DNA from: Pyrococcus yayanosii CH1
GTDB lineage: Archaea > Methanobacteriota_B > Thermococci > Thermococcales > Thermococcaceae
Reading direction: 5' to 3'
Assembly (NCBI RefSeq): GCF_000215995.1
Contig: NC_015680.1
Span: 744,001-808,000 of the forward strand
DNA length: 64,000 bases
Shown: piece after piece, positions 53,284 to 61,162 of the stretch
Numbering within the stretch: the first letter of the stretch is position 1
Layout of the letters: each line of letters starts with the position of its first letter
The notes under the pieces: generated by a model
Told to the model about the DNA's origin: nothing
Databases searched by the model: none
The model's input: only the letters and a program-made list of their open reading frames with translations
Program-made: the position numbers and the translations under genes

Positions 53284-53846
53284 ATGAAAGGCATGAATGA
53301 AATGGAAAACGGCGGAATGAAGGCCACGGGAAAATGGGTGGCATGAAGAGAATGAAAGGTAAGGGAAAGATGAAGGGTGGCTGTAAGGGCCACGGCAAGG
53401 GAATGAAAGGCATGGGAAAGGGCCACCACGGAATGCACGGAATGAAATGGATGGAAGGGCAGAAGGAGTACTCCTACCTCCGCGAGGTCGAGATGGGCTT
53501 TGACGAGACCGTGGCGAGGGTCAAGGAGGAGCTGAAGAAGGAGGGCTTCGGTGTCCTCAGTGAGGTCAGGGTTGACCAACTTTTCAAGGAGAAGCTCGAC
53601 CTTGACATGGAGCCCTACGTCATCCTCGGCGCTTGCAACCCGAAGTTCTCAAGCCAGCTCATCGGAATAGACATCAACAGCGGTACCTTCCTGCCCTGCA
53701 ACCTGATGGTGTACGTGAAGGACGGAAAGACCTACGTGAGCCTGCTGCTCCCTCCGATGGCCATGAGCATAACCGGGAACGATGAGCTGCTTGAGGTTGC
53801 GGCGAAGGTTGAAGAGATTTTGGGCGACATTGTGAAAAGAATCTGA
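53284..53846 (+). pseudogene. DUF302 protein with Met/Gly/His/Lys-rich N-terminus, frameshifted at its 5' end
   Basis: AGGTGATCCAAA precedes ATG 53284, which reads MKGMNEMENGGMK and then runs to a stop at 53346. Adding one G near 53322 restores KGHGKMGGMKRMKGKGK and joins the long frame (170 residues from ATG 53334). The long frame has a Met/Gly/His/Lys-rich region (GHHGMHGMKWMEG) followed by a full DUF302 domain (VKEELKKEGFGVLSEVRVD, ILGACNPKFSSQLI). A product from ATG 53334 lacks a ribosome site but keeps the whole domain, so the gene may be weakly functional. It sits before copB, suggesting a copper-binding role. Confidence 0.65.
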
Positions 53847-53856
53847 GTCCCGGTTT

Positions 53857-53895
53857 TTCGAAACTTTAAAGGATAAGGTTATAGTGGTTCGAAAC
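53857..53895 (+). promoter_or_regulatory. copB promoter with two TTCGAAAC repeats
   Basis: TTCGAAAC occurs at 53857-53864 and 53888-53895, 31 bp apart (about three helical turns). CTTTAAAGG (53864-53872) between them is the likely TATA box. The shared metal-island motif is absent here, so copB may answer to another regulator. Confidence 0.55.
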
Positions 53896-53916
53896 GAAAA
53901 CTTAATGGTGATTTAT

Positions 53917-55971
53917 ATGGTGGATGAGGAGACCCCTTCCATGGAGGGGCACGGTGAGATGAAGATGAAGAAAGGGGAAGACCATGAAGCTGAAGATACG
54001 GGCCACGAGAGTCACAAGCACTCCCACGCCGAGCACCACAGGATGATGATGGAGGACTTCAAAAAGCGCTTTATAGTCTCCGTGATACTGACGGTCCCAA
54101 TCCTGATCCTGTCGCCGCTGATACAGAGGTTTCTGGGCTTTGAGCTGACTTTTCCGGGCGATCACTACGTTCTCTTTGGCCTCTCCTCTGTGGTCTACTT
54201 CTACGGCGGCTGGCCGTTCCTCACGGGCATGAGGGACGAGCTGAAGAAAAAACTGCCGGGCATGATGACGCTGATAGCGCTGGCAATCACCGTTGCATTC
54301 TTCTACAGCGTTGCGGTGACCTTTGGCCTGCCGGGTAAGACCTTCTACTGGGAGCTTGCGACGCTTATCGACATCATGCTCCTTGGCCACTACATCGAGA
54401 TGCGCTCCGTTCTCGGCGCTTCAAGGGCATTGGAAGAGCTCATAAAGCTCATGCCCACTGAGGCTCATCTCGTAACGCCCGAGGGAATAAAGGACGTCCC
54501 GGTCAGCGAGCTGAAGAAAGGCGATATAGTCCTTGTCAAACCCGGTGAGAAAATACCTTCTGATGGTATCATAATAGAAGGAGAAACCAGCGTAAACGAA
54601 GCTATGTTGACAGGTGAGTCGAAGCCCGTCTATAAGAAACCGGGCGATGAAGTCATCGGAGGCTCCATAAACCTTGAGGGAGCGATAAAGGTCAGGATAG
54701 AGAAGACCGGAAAGGATACCTACCTGATGCAGGTCGTTGAGCTCGTCAGGCAGGCACAGGAGACAAGGTCAAGGACGCAGGATTTAGCTAACAGGGCTGC
54801 CTTCTACCTCACGCTCATAGCTATAACTGCTGGAACAATAACCCTCGGCACGTGGCTCTACCTCGGCAAGCCCTTCGTCTTCGCCCTTGAGAGGATGGTC
54901 ACGGTAATGGTCATAACGTGCCCGCACGCGCTTGGCTTAGCTGTTCCGCTGGTCGTCTCGGTGTCAACGTCAATCTCGGCCAAGAAGGGAGTCCTCATAA
55001 GGAACAGGGAGGCGTTTGAAAGAGCGAAGGACGTTCAGGTGGTCGTCTTCGACAAGACCGGGACGCTGACCGAAGGCAAGTTCGAAGTAACCGACATAAT
55101 GACCCTGGACGAGCTCGGTGAAGAGGAGATCCTGAAGTATGCGGCGGCACTTGAGTCCCACTCAAACCACCCGATAGCCCAGGGAATAGTTGAGAAAGCC
55201 AAGGAGCTCGGCCTTGAGGTCTACGAGGTAGCTGAATCAAAAGTTCTTCCGGGCAAGGGTGTCCAGGGCGTCATCAACGGAAAGGAAGTCCTCGTCGTAA
55301 GCCCGGGATTCCTGAAGGAGAACGGCCTGTGGATGGAGGACGAGCGCGTCAATAAAGTCTTGGAGCAGGGTAAGACCGTTGTCTTCCTGGTCATTGATGG
55401 AAAGCTCGTGGGTGCTCTGGCTTTAGCAGATAAGATAAGGCCCGAGTCAAGGGAGGCCATTGAAAAGCTCCACGAGATGGGCATAAAGGCCTACATGCTC
55501 ACCGGCGACAACGCCAAGGTCGCAAAGTGGGTGGCTGAGGAGCTCGGCCTCGACGGCTTCTTCGCTGAAGTTTTACCTCACCAGAAGTCGGAGAAAATTA
55601 AGGAGCTCCAGGAGCAGGGCTACACAGTGGCGATGGTGGGCGACGGTATAAACGATGCCCCGGCTCTGATTCAAGCTGATGTTGGAATAGCCATCGGGGC
55701 AGGAACTGACGTGGCGATAGAGAGCGCCGACATAATCCTCGTCAAGAACGACCCGAGGGACGTTATAACGGCAATACACCTCGCAAGGGCTACCTATAAG
55801 AAGATGGTTCAGAATTTGGCATGGGCAACAGGATACAACACATTTGCAATTCCTCTGGCTGCGGGTGTCCTCTACAACTATGGGGTACTGTTAAGTCCAG
55901 CCGTAGGTGCTTTGTTAATGAGCTTGAGCACGGTGATAGTGGCTATAAACGCGAAGTTCTTGAAGGTCTGA
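53917..55971 (+). CDS. copB: P1B-3-type copper ATPase CopB
   Basis: The protein of about 684 residues has a His/Met-rich N-terminus with SHKHSHAEHHRMMM instead of an HMA domain, TGES, the membrane motif CPH at residues 335-337, DKTGTLT with Asp379, GDGINDAP and a C-terminal helix pair. CPH ATPases export Cu(II) or Cu(I). The track frame begins earlier, but GGTGATTTAT before ATG 53917 is the better start. Intact. Confidence 0.93.
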   Translation: MVDEETPSMEGHGEMKMKKGEDHEAEDTGHESHKHSHAEHHRMMMEDFKKRFIVSVILTVPILILSPLIQRFLGFELTFPGDHYVLFGLSSVVYFYGGWPFLTGMRDELKKKLPGMMTLIALAITVAFFYSVAVTFGLPGKTFYWELATLIDIMLLGHYIEMRSVLGASRALEELIKLMPTEAHLVTPEGIKDVPVSELKKGDIVLVKPGEKIPSDGIIIEGETSVNEAMLTGESKPVYKKPGDEVIGGSINLEGAIKVRIEKTGKDTYLMQVVELVRQAQETRSRTQDLANRAAFYLTLIAITAGTITLGTWLYLGKPFVFALERMVTVMVITCPHALGLAVPLVVSVSTSISAKKGVLIRNREAFERAKDVQVVVFDKTGTLTEGKFEVTDIMTLDELGEEEILKYAAALESHSNHPIAQGIVEKAKELGLEVYEVAESKVLPGKGVQGVINGKEVLVVSPGFLKENGLWMEDERVNKVLEQGKTVVFLVIDGKLVGALALADKIRPESREAIEKLHEMGIKAYMLTGDNAKVAKWVAEELGLDGFFAEVLPHQKSEKIKELQEQGYTVAMVGDGINDAPALIQADVGIAIGAGTDVAIESADIILVKNDPRDVITAIHLARATYKKMVQNLAWATGYNTFAIPLAAGVLYNYGVLLSPAVGALLMSLSTVIVAINAKFLKV

Positions 55972-56022
55972 TGACCTTCTCATTTTATATTTTGCGAAGA
56001 TTTTTCTATATTTCTTTCATTT

Positions 56023-56047
56023 TTGCCAATAATAAGCTCTATAGCCT
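56023..56047 (+). promoter_or_regulatory. Shared metal-island promoter motif before SHOCT gene (copy B)
   Basis: TTGCCAATAATAAGCTCTAT followed by AGCCT. It lies about 52 bp before ATG 56079. Confidence 0.65.
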
Positions 56048-56078
56048 TTATCACTGAGTAGTATGTGAGGAGATCAAA

Positions 56079-56372
56079 ATGATGTTTGAAAGCACTGAAC
56101 TGGTGAGATTTTCAGCTCACACTGGAGAAACTGGATGGGGGTGGCACGACATGATGGGATTTGGATACTTTGGGATATTTGGAGCACTGCTCATGCTCTT
56201 ATTCTGGATCGCAATAATAGCGGGCGTTGTATGGTTCATCAAATGGCTCGTTGAGCAGAGCTCAAGCGGGAGCAGAAAGAGCGCCCTTGAGATACTCGAC
56301 GAGAAGTATGCACGCGGTGAGATAGACGACGAGGAGTACGAGAGAAGGAAAAGAAAGCTTCTGGAAGGCTGA
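56079..56372 (+). CDS. Small SHOCT-domain membrane protein (copy B, intact)
   Basis: The 97-residue protein has a polar N-terminus (MMFESTELVRFSAHTGETGW), one membrane helix (LLMLLFWIAIIAGVVWFIKW) and a SHOCT-like C-terminus (ALEILDEKYARGEIDDEEYE). SHOCT segments are short oligomerisation helices at protein ends. Function unknown; it opens the duplicated island and has the shared metal promoter motif. ATG 56079 follows GGAGATCAAA. Confidence 0.75.
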   Translation: MMFESTELVRFSAHTGETGWGWHDMMGFGYFGIFGALLMLLFWIAIIAGVVWFIKWLVEQSSSGSRKSALEILDEKYARGEIDDEEYERRKRKLLEG

Positions 56373-56434
56373 ATATCTGATTTTTCTCTTCTATTTTCCT
56401 TTAGGGAACGGACAAAGAACAAAAAGTAAAGCTG

Positions 56435-57166
56435 TTAGCCAAACACCGCCTTGTAAAGGCCAACTATGATGTCGCCGACCTCACAGTAAACGTCCATATA
56501 CCCTGCTTCCACGTTTTTGAAAACCCTTGAGCCCATCCCCTTTATTTCTTCAAGTGAAAATCCAAGATGGGTGTCCTTCAGCGTTTCTTTGAGCTCCTCG
56601 TGCTCGTGTTTGAGGACGTCAACTATTATGACCTTGCCTCCCTCTTTTAAAACGCTTTTCATGCTCCTGAGGACTTCCTCTGGCTTTAGGAAGTGGTGGA
56701 ATGCGAGGGTTGATAAAACAACGTCGAACTCTTTTGGAACATTTATGCCATAGTGCTCGTTGGCTATCCTTATTGACTCTCTGATCTTCTCGGCAACACA
56801 CCAGATGGGTGTTATTCCTTTCTCCTTGAGCCTCTTCAGCATGCTGGGCGTTATGTCGAAGCCGTAGACCTCGACTTTTACACCCTTCTCCTCAAGCTTT
56901 CTCCTTACACGTTCCGTGAAGAAGCCCGAACCTGCGGCAACGTCAAGGAGCCTGATGTCTTTCCTGTTTAGCTTTAGGATTTCCCCAACTATATCGTTAA
57001 CTATCGTCTCTATGCACTCGTCCCTGAGGTAGTCCCTCACGATGTCGTCCCTCTCAGGCGCTTCCGTCTCGAAGTACTCTATCTGCTCCACCAGCTCGTT
57101 GACCTCCTCTTCGCCAAAGCCAAGCTTCTCTAAGAACGTTCTAATCTCTTCAATGCTAGGTATCAT
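56435..57166 (-). CDS. SAM-dependent methyltransferase 1 (copy B, intact)
   Basis: The 243-residue protein has a helical N-terminus, the SAM motif LLDVAAGSGFFTERVRRKLE, the motif II region VEVYGFDITPSMLKRLKEKG and the core VVLSTLAFHHFLKPEEVLRS, typical of class I small-molecule methyltransferases (UbiE/ArsM-like fold). Substrate unknown. ATG overlaps the gamma-lyase stop by 4 bp, so it is translated with the sulfur genes. No Cys triad of the ArsM type is evident. Copy A is inactivated. Confidence 0.8.
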   Translation of the reverse strand: MIPSIEEIRTFLEKLGFGEEEVNELVEQIEYFETEAPERDDIVRDYLRDECIETIVNDIVGEILKLNRKDIRLLDVAAGSGFFTERVRRKLEEKGVKVEVYGFDITPSMLKRLKEKGITPIWCVAEKIRESIRIANEHYGINVPKEFDVVLSTLAFHHFLKPEEVLRSMKSVLKEGGKVIIVDVLKHEHEELKETLKDTHLGFSLEEIKGMGSRVFKNVEAGYMDVYCEVGDIIVGLYKAVFG

Positions 57167-58320
57167 GCTCTCACCGCCTCAAAGCCCCTCTCAAGGTCCT
57201 CGATGAGGTCTTCAACGTCCTCTATCCCGACTGAAACTCTGATGAGCGAGTCCCTTATGCCGACCTTCTCCCTCTCATCCCTTGGAACCGATGCGTGGGT
57301 CATGATTGCTGGCAGTTCTATGAGCGACTCGACGCCGCCGAGGCTTTCAGCCAAGGCGAATATCTCAAGGCTCTCCACGAACTTTATTGCCTCTTCCAGT
57401 CCTCCTTTGAGTTCGAAGGAGAGCATCCCACCAAATCCCTTCATCTGCCTCTTCGCGAGCTCGTGCTGTGGATGTGAGGGCAGGCCGGGGTAATAAACGC
57501 GCTCAACCATCGGGTGCTCCTCAAGATACCTCGCAATCGTCATGGCGTTCTTCTCGTGCCTCTCCATCCTGACTGCGAGCGTTTTGATGCCCCTCATTAC
57601 CAGCCAGGAGTCAAAAGGTGACAGAATTGCCCCAACCGCGTTCTGGTGGAACTTGAGCCTCTCATAGATTTCGTCGTCGTTGACCATCACAGCCCCGCCG
57701 ACAACATCTGAATGCCCGCCGAGGTACTTGGTGACGCTGTGGAGCACTATATCCGCCCCAAGGTCAAGGGGGTTTTGGAAGTAAGGACTGGCAAAGGTGT
57801 TGTCTACGACCACGATTAGGTCTCTCTCGTGGACGATCTCGGCTACTGCTCTTATGTCCGCCAGCTTCAATAGGGGGTTCGTTGGCGTTTCGAGCCAGAC
57901 CATCCTCGTGTTCTCCCTTATCGCCCTCCTCACGTTCCCCGGCTCCCTCGCGTCAACGTAGGTAAACTCGATGCCGAAGCGCTCCATCACCTGGTTGAAG
58001 AGCCTCTTCGTTCCGCCGTAGAGATCGTCGAAAGCTATTACGTGGTCGCCCTTCTTGAGGAGGGCAAGGAGTATCGTGGATTCGGCGGCAAGTCCTGAAG
58101 AAAACGCCAGCCCGTACTCTGCGTTCTCAAGCGCTGCCAGCTTTCTCTCAAGTGCGTCCCTCGTGGGGTTGCCGCTCCTCGAATAGACGTAGCCTTCCTC
58201 GACCTCCCTTATGCTCCTCTTCGCGAAGGTGGTTGAGAGGTGGATGGGGGAAACAACGTCGCCGTGCTGCATGCTCTCGGGATCTTCACCGACATGGATG
58301 GCTTTGGTTGAGAACCTCAT
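57163..58320 (-). CDS. Cystathionine gamma-lyase/synthase-type PLP enzyme (copy B)
   Basis: The 385-residue protein has SSGLAAESTILLAL, VVVDNTFASPY and the PLP lysine in HSVTKYLGGHSDV. With the beta-synthase-like partner it probably makes cysteine by reverse transsulfuration and can release sulfide. Its ATG overlaps the upstream stop by 4 bp and its own stop overlaps the methyltransferase start, so the three are tightly coupled. Confidence 0.9.
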   Translation of the reverse strand: MRFSTKAIHVGEDPESMQHGDVVSPIHLSTTFAKRSIREVEEGYVYSRSGNPTRDALERKLAALENAEYGLAFSSGLAAESTILLALLKKGDHVIAFDDLYGGTKRLFNQVMERFGIEFTYVDAREPGNVRRAIRENTRMVWLETPTNPLLKLADIRAVAEIVHERDLIVVVDNTFASPYFQNPLDLGADIVLHSVTKYLGGHSDVVGGAVMVNDDEIYERLKFHQNAVGAILSPFDSWLVMRGIKTLAVRMERHEKNAMTIARYLEEHPMVERVYYPGLPSHPQHELAKRQMKGFGGMLSFELKGGLEEAIKFVESLEIFALAESLGGVESLIELPAIMTHASVPRDEREKVGIRDSLIRVSVGIEDVEDLIEDLERGFEAVRA

Positions 58321-59489
58321 CTCAGCACCTCCAGGACCTTTTCATCGTCAACCTCGAAGCCGTTCGCGATTAACCATTCGTCGTTGAACACCTTTGTCAG
58401 ATAGTTCCTCCCCGTGTCCGGGAATATCACGACAACCTTCTTGCCTTCAACTCCTTTCTCCTTGAGGTACTTCACCGCCCCGTAGAGGGCTGCACCGGAT
58501 GAACCGCCCGCCAGAATTCCTTCCTTCCTCGCGAGGAAGCGGGTCATTGCGAAGGCTTCCTGATCATTGACGACAACCATATCGTCAACGAGGCTTAAAT
58601 CGACGGTTTCCGGGAGGAGGTCTTCGCCTATGCCCTCAACGAGGTAGGGGTGGGCCTTCTTGAGGGCCTCCTCAAGGCTCATTCCCTTCTTAACCAGGCT
58701 GTATATCGAGCCGACCGGGTCAACGCCTATTATTTTCACATCTTTCTTCCTCTCCTTGAGGTAGCGCCCGATGCCCGTTATCGTCCCCCCGGTGCCTATC
58801 CCTGCGAAGAGGTAGTCTATCTCCCCTCCGGTCTGCTCCCATATCTCCCTCGCGGTGGTCTCGTAGTGTGCCAGGGGGTTGTACCTGTTGAAGTACTGGT
58901 TGGGGATGTAGGCGTAGGGCGTTTCCTCGACTTCCTCCTCAAGAATTGCTCTGAGCTCGTCGAGCCTCTCTTCATTAACGAGCCACTGAACGTGCTCAAC
59001 TATCTCCTTAAGCTCCTCCCTACTTATGGCCTGCCCCTTCTTCCAGATGAGGTTTCTTACAGCTTCTGCCACCTTATAGTAGGAGTTCGGGTCACCTGGA
59101 GCCACAGCGGTGGGGGTTCTTATGACGAAGGCGCCCATGGCCTTTAGGAGGAGCTCCTTCTCGGTGCTCATCTTGTCCGGCATCGTGAAGACCGTCATGT
59201 AGCCCTCGTCGGCCGCTACAAGGGCGAGGCCAACGCCGGTATTGCCCGAGGTTGGCTCGACTATCACGCCGCCCTCGACGATTTTGCCCTCTCTTTTTGC
59301 CCCTTCTATCATATACTTGCCTATCCTGTCCTTTATGCTCCCACCGGGGTTGAAGAACTCCACCTTGGCGTAGAGCTCGTTTTTGAGGTTGAAGTATCTC
59401 TCTATCTTCCTCAGCCTCACTAATGGTGTTTTTCCGATAGTCTGCAATATGTTATCATAAATACCCAATTTTGCGTAATTTTCTACCAT
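58317..59489 (-). CDS. Cystathionine beta-synthase/cysteine synthase-type PLP enzyme (copy B)
   Basis: About 390 residues with NPGGSIKDR, PTSGNTGVGLALV and GIGTGGTITGIGRYL. It has the same charged insert in the middle (VRNLIWKKGQAISREELKEI onward) as copy A and no CBS regulatory domains. The frame opens at 59564, but ATG 59489 follows GGAGGGGTTAAG. It is the first gene of the coupled trio and has a palindromic operator over its start site. Confidence 0.88.
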   Translation of the reverse strand: MVENYAKLGIYDNILQTIGKTPLVRLRKIERYFNLKNELYAKVEFFNPGGSIKDRIGKYMIEGAKREGKIVEGGVIVEPTSGNTGVGLALVAADEGYMTVFTMPDKMSTEKELLLKAMGAFVIRTPTAVAPGDPNSYYKVAEAVRNLIWKKGQAISREELKEIVEHVQWLVNEERLDELRAILEEEVEETPYAYIPNQYFNRYNPLAHYETTAREIWEQTGGEIDYLFAGIGTGGTITGIGRYLKERKKDVKIIGVDPVGSIYSLVKKGMSLEEALKKAHPYLVEGIGEDLLPETVDLSLVDDMVVVNDQEAFAMTRFLARKEGILAGGSSGAALYGAVKYLKEKGVEGKKVVVIFPDTGRNYLTKVFNDEWLIANGFEVDDEKVLEVLR

Positions 59490-59502
59490 CTTAACCCCTC
59501 CA

Positions 59503-59535
59503 TACTCATTAATGAATAAAAATGCATATATATCT
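59503..59535 (-). promoter_or_regulatory. Transsulfuration operon promoter and operator (copy B)
   Basis: The 16-bp site (59503-59518) reads TACTCA-TTAA-TGAATA, with ATATATATGC as the TATA box on the minus strand just upstream (about 59523-59535). Both match the layout of copy A at 23713-23748. Confidence 0.6.
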
Positions 59536-59661
59536 TTCGGTTGTGGCAATGCAGATTTTATCAAAAACAGGAGTGCTTCAGCCTCATTTAACCTATGGTT
59601 TTGAATGATGGGTTTTGGATAAAATTGGGAAATAGAGGGTTGTTTTTGCTATATTAATGTG

Positions 59662-60270
59662 TCAAGATTTTGTGCTAATAATTAACCTTACAATATCAAA
59701 AAACAGGTTCTCCACCTTTTCTATCTTAAAACCTGCCCTTTCGATGTTCTTCTGCGTCTCCCGCACCATGGATGTTCCCGTGAGCGCCCTCATCACGGGA
59801 TCCATAAGGTAGAGGGGAACGTTCAAAAGCCTTGACTCACTCTTCATGTGCTCCAAAAATATGGCCCTTCCCCCTGGCTTTAGGACGCGGTAGGCCTCCT
59901 TAAGCCCCTTTATCGGGTCGGGCACGGTGCAGAAGACGAAGGTGCTCACAACGGTGTCAAAGCTGTTGTCTTCAAACTCCAGATTTTGAGCATCCATCAG
60001 GAGAAGCCTGACGTTTTTAAGGCCAAGCTCTTTTCTCCTCTTTTCGGCCTTCTCAAGCATGCCTTTACTGAAGTCTATTCCGATAACTTCAACATCCTTT
60101 GGATAGTAGGGCAGATTTTTACCTGTTCCAACACCCACTTCAAGAACTTTGCCTTTAGCCAAGCTTAAAGCTTTCCTTCTATATTTTGAGAAGGCTCTTT
60201 TTTCTATTAAACTCTCAAAGGAATCATAGAATTTTGAAAACCTATCATATTTTTTGGCGGTCTTATTCAT
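59662..60270 (-). CDS. SAM-dependent methyltransferase 2 (copy B, intact)
   Basis: About 202 residues with SAM motif VLEVGVGTGKNLPYYPKDVE, DFSKGMLEKAEKRRKELGLK and FVFCTVPDPIKGLKEAYRVL, similar to UbiE-type and thiol/metalloid methyltransferase-like families. The C-terminal strand (FKIEKVENLFFDIVRLII) that copy A lost is present. ATG 60270 follows GTGGGGGAG. A TATA-like sequence CAATATATAAG on the minus strand lies about 15-20 bp before that. Substrate unknown; it stands apart from the other three sulfur genes but in the same order as in copy A. Confidence 0.8.
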   Translation of the reverse strand: MNKTAKKYDRFSKFYDSFESLIEKRAFSKYRRKALSLAKGKVLEVGVGTGKNLPYYPKDVEVIGIDFSKGMLEKAEKRRKELGLKNVRLLLMDAQNLEFEDNSFDTVVSTFVFCTVPDPIKGLKEAYRVLKPGGRAIFLEHMKSESRLLNVPLYLMDPVMRALTGTSMVRETQKNIERAGFKIEKVENLFFDIVRLIISTKS

Positions 60271-60355
60271 CTCCCCCACAACTTATATATTGTGTAAACT
60301 TTAGATTAACTTTGTCCTTTCATCTTGTGAAACCTTATCAGTCGTGGTTTACATG

Positions 60356-60380
60356 TTGAAAATAATAAGCCTATTAGCAT
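60356..60380 (+). promoter_or_regulatory. Shared metal-island promoter motif before the Met-rich gene (copy B)
   Basis: TTGAAAATAATAAGCCTATT followed by AGCAT. It lies about 69 bp before ATG 60426. Confidence 0.6.
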
Positions 60381-60425
60381 TTTGCTCATAACTACAATCT
60401 GAAGCAACAAAAGAGGTGATTTGAG

Positions 60426-60770
60426 ATGGAGTGGAAGTCAATATTAATCGGATTTATAATTGGAGCGCTCATAGCAATTCCAATAGGCATGGCTCATACA
60501 GGGACGTTTGACAATGAGGGAAAGAGAGGATTTTGGAGAGGATTCAGTCCCATGATGGGAATGGGACATGGCATGGGCATAATGGGCTACGGCATGCACG
60601 GCATGATGGACGACGAGATGTACGCTCAGATGGAGGAGTACATGGCAAGTGGCAACTTCACCGAGATGCATGAGGAAATGGAGCCAATAATGGAGAAGTA
60701 TATGGGGGGCAACTGGAAGGAGATGCACGAGTACTGCGAGAAGGCAATGGACATTGAGGAAGATGAGTGA
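60426..60770 (+). CDS. Methionine-rich secreted/membrane-anchored protein (copy B)
   Basis: The 114-residue protein has a membrane helix or signal (ILIGFIIGALIAIPIGMAHT), a Met/Gly/His cluster (MMGMGHGMGIMGYGMHGMM) and an acidic helical end (WKEMHEYCEKAMDIEEDE). The position and kind of Met/His residues match copy A, while other residues vary, which points to metal binding. Probably an external Cu(I) buffer. ATG follows AGGTGATTTGAG. First gene of the trio. Confidence 0.7.
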   Translation: MEWKSILIGFIIGALIAIPIGMAHTGTFDNEGKRGFWRGFSPMMGMGHGMGIMGYGMHGMMDDEMYAQMEEYMASGNFTEMHEEMEPIMEKYMGGNWKEMHEYCEKAMDIEEDE

Positions 60771-60807
60771 ACCCACTGCTTTAGGCGGCTGATAATGAGG
60801 TGGGGAG

Positions 60808-61152
60808 ATGAAAAGACTTCTTTTTCTTTTTGTTGTAGTATTCGTCCTATTTTTGTTTTTCTCTGTAAATCAAAAGAGTGGACAAGATGCTTTTGTTGGT
60901 GTTTTGATTGAAGGAAGACCAGTTAATGCTGAAAATGCGGAGGTTTTGGCTGATACAGACTGCATACCCAACGAGGCATATACCACGCTCACATGTACAG
61001 CGATAATACAAGCAAACGATCAGATAATAAAAGTGCGCTACACTCATCCGATAAAAACTCCATGCCTTTCCAAGGGGGATAAGGTTAATATAAATGAAGC
61101 GTGATTCAACTGTAGAAATTATACGTTTGGGAAAGCCATCGATGGAACATTA
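60808..61152 (+). pseudogene. Small secreted protein with conserved cysteines (copy B), late frameshift
   Basis: ATG 60808 follows GAGGTGGGGAG. The signal/anchor (LLFLFVVVFVLFLFFSV) and the conserved DCIPNEAYTTLTCTAIIQ and VRYTHPIKTPCLSKGD are intact, but the frame ends at 61104 as NINEA. In another frame the copy A-like tail (KRDSTVEIIRLGKPSMEH) is readable to TAG 61152, so one extra base lies near 61090. Only the last 17 or so residues are lost, and all three cysteines remain, so the protein may still work. Confidence 0.65.
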
Positions 61153-61162
61153 GGTGATCAAA

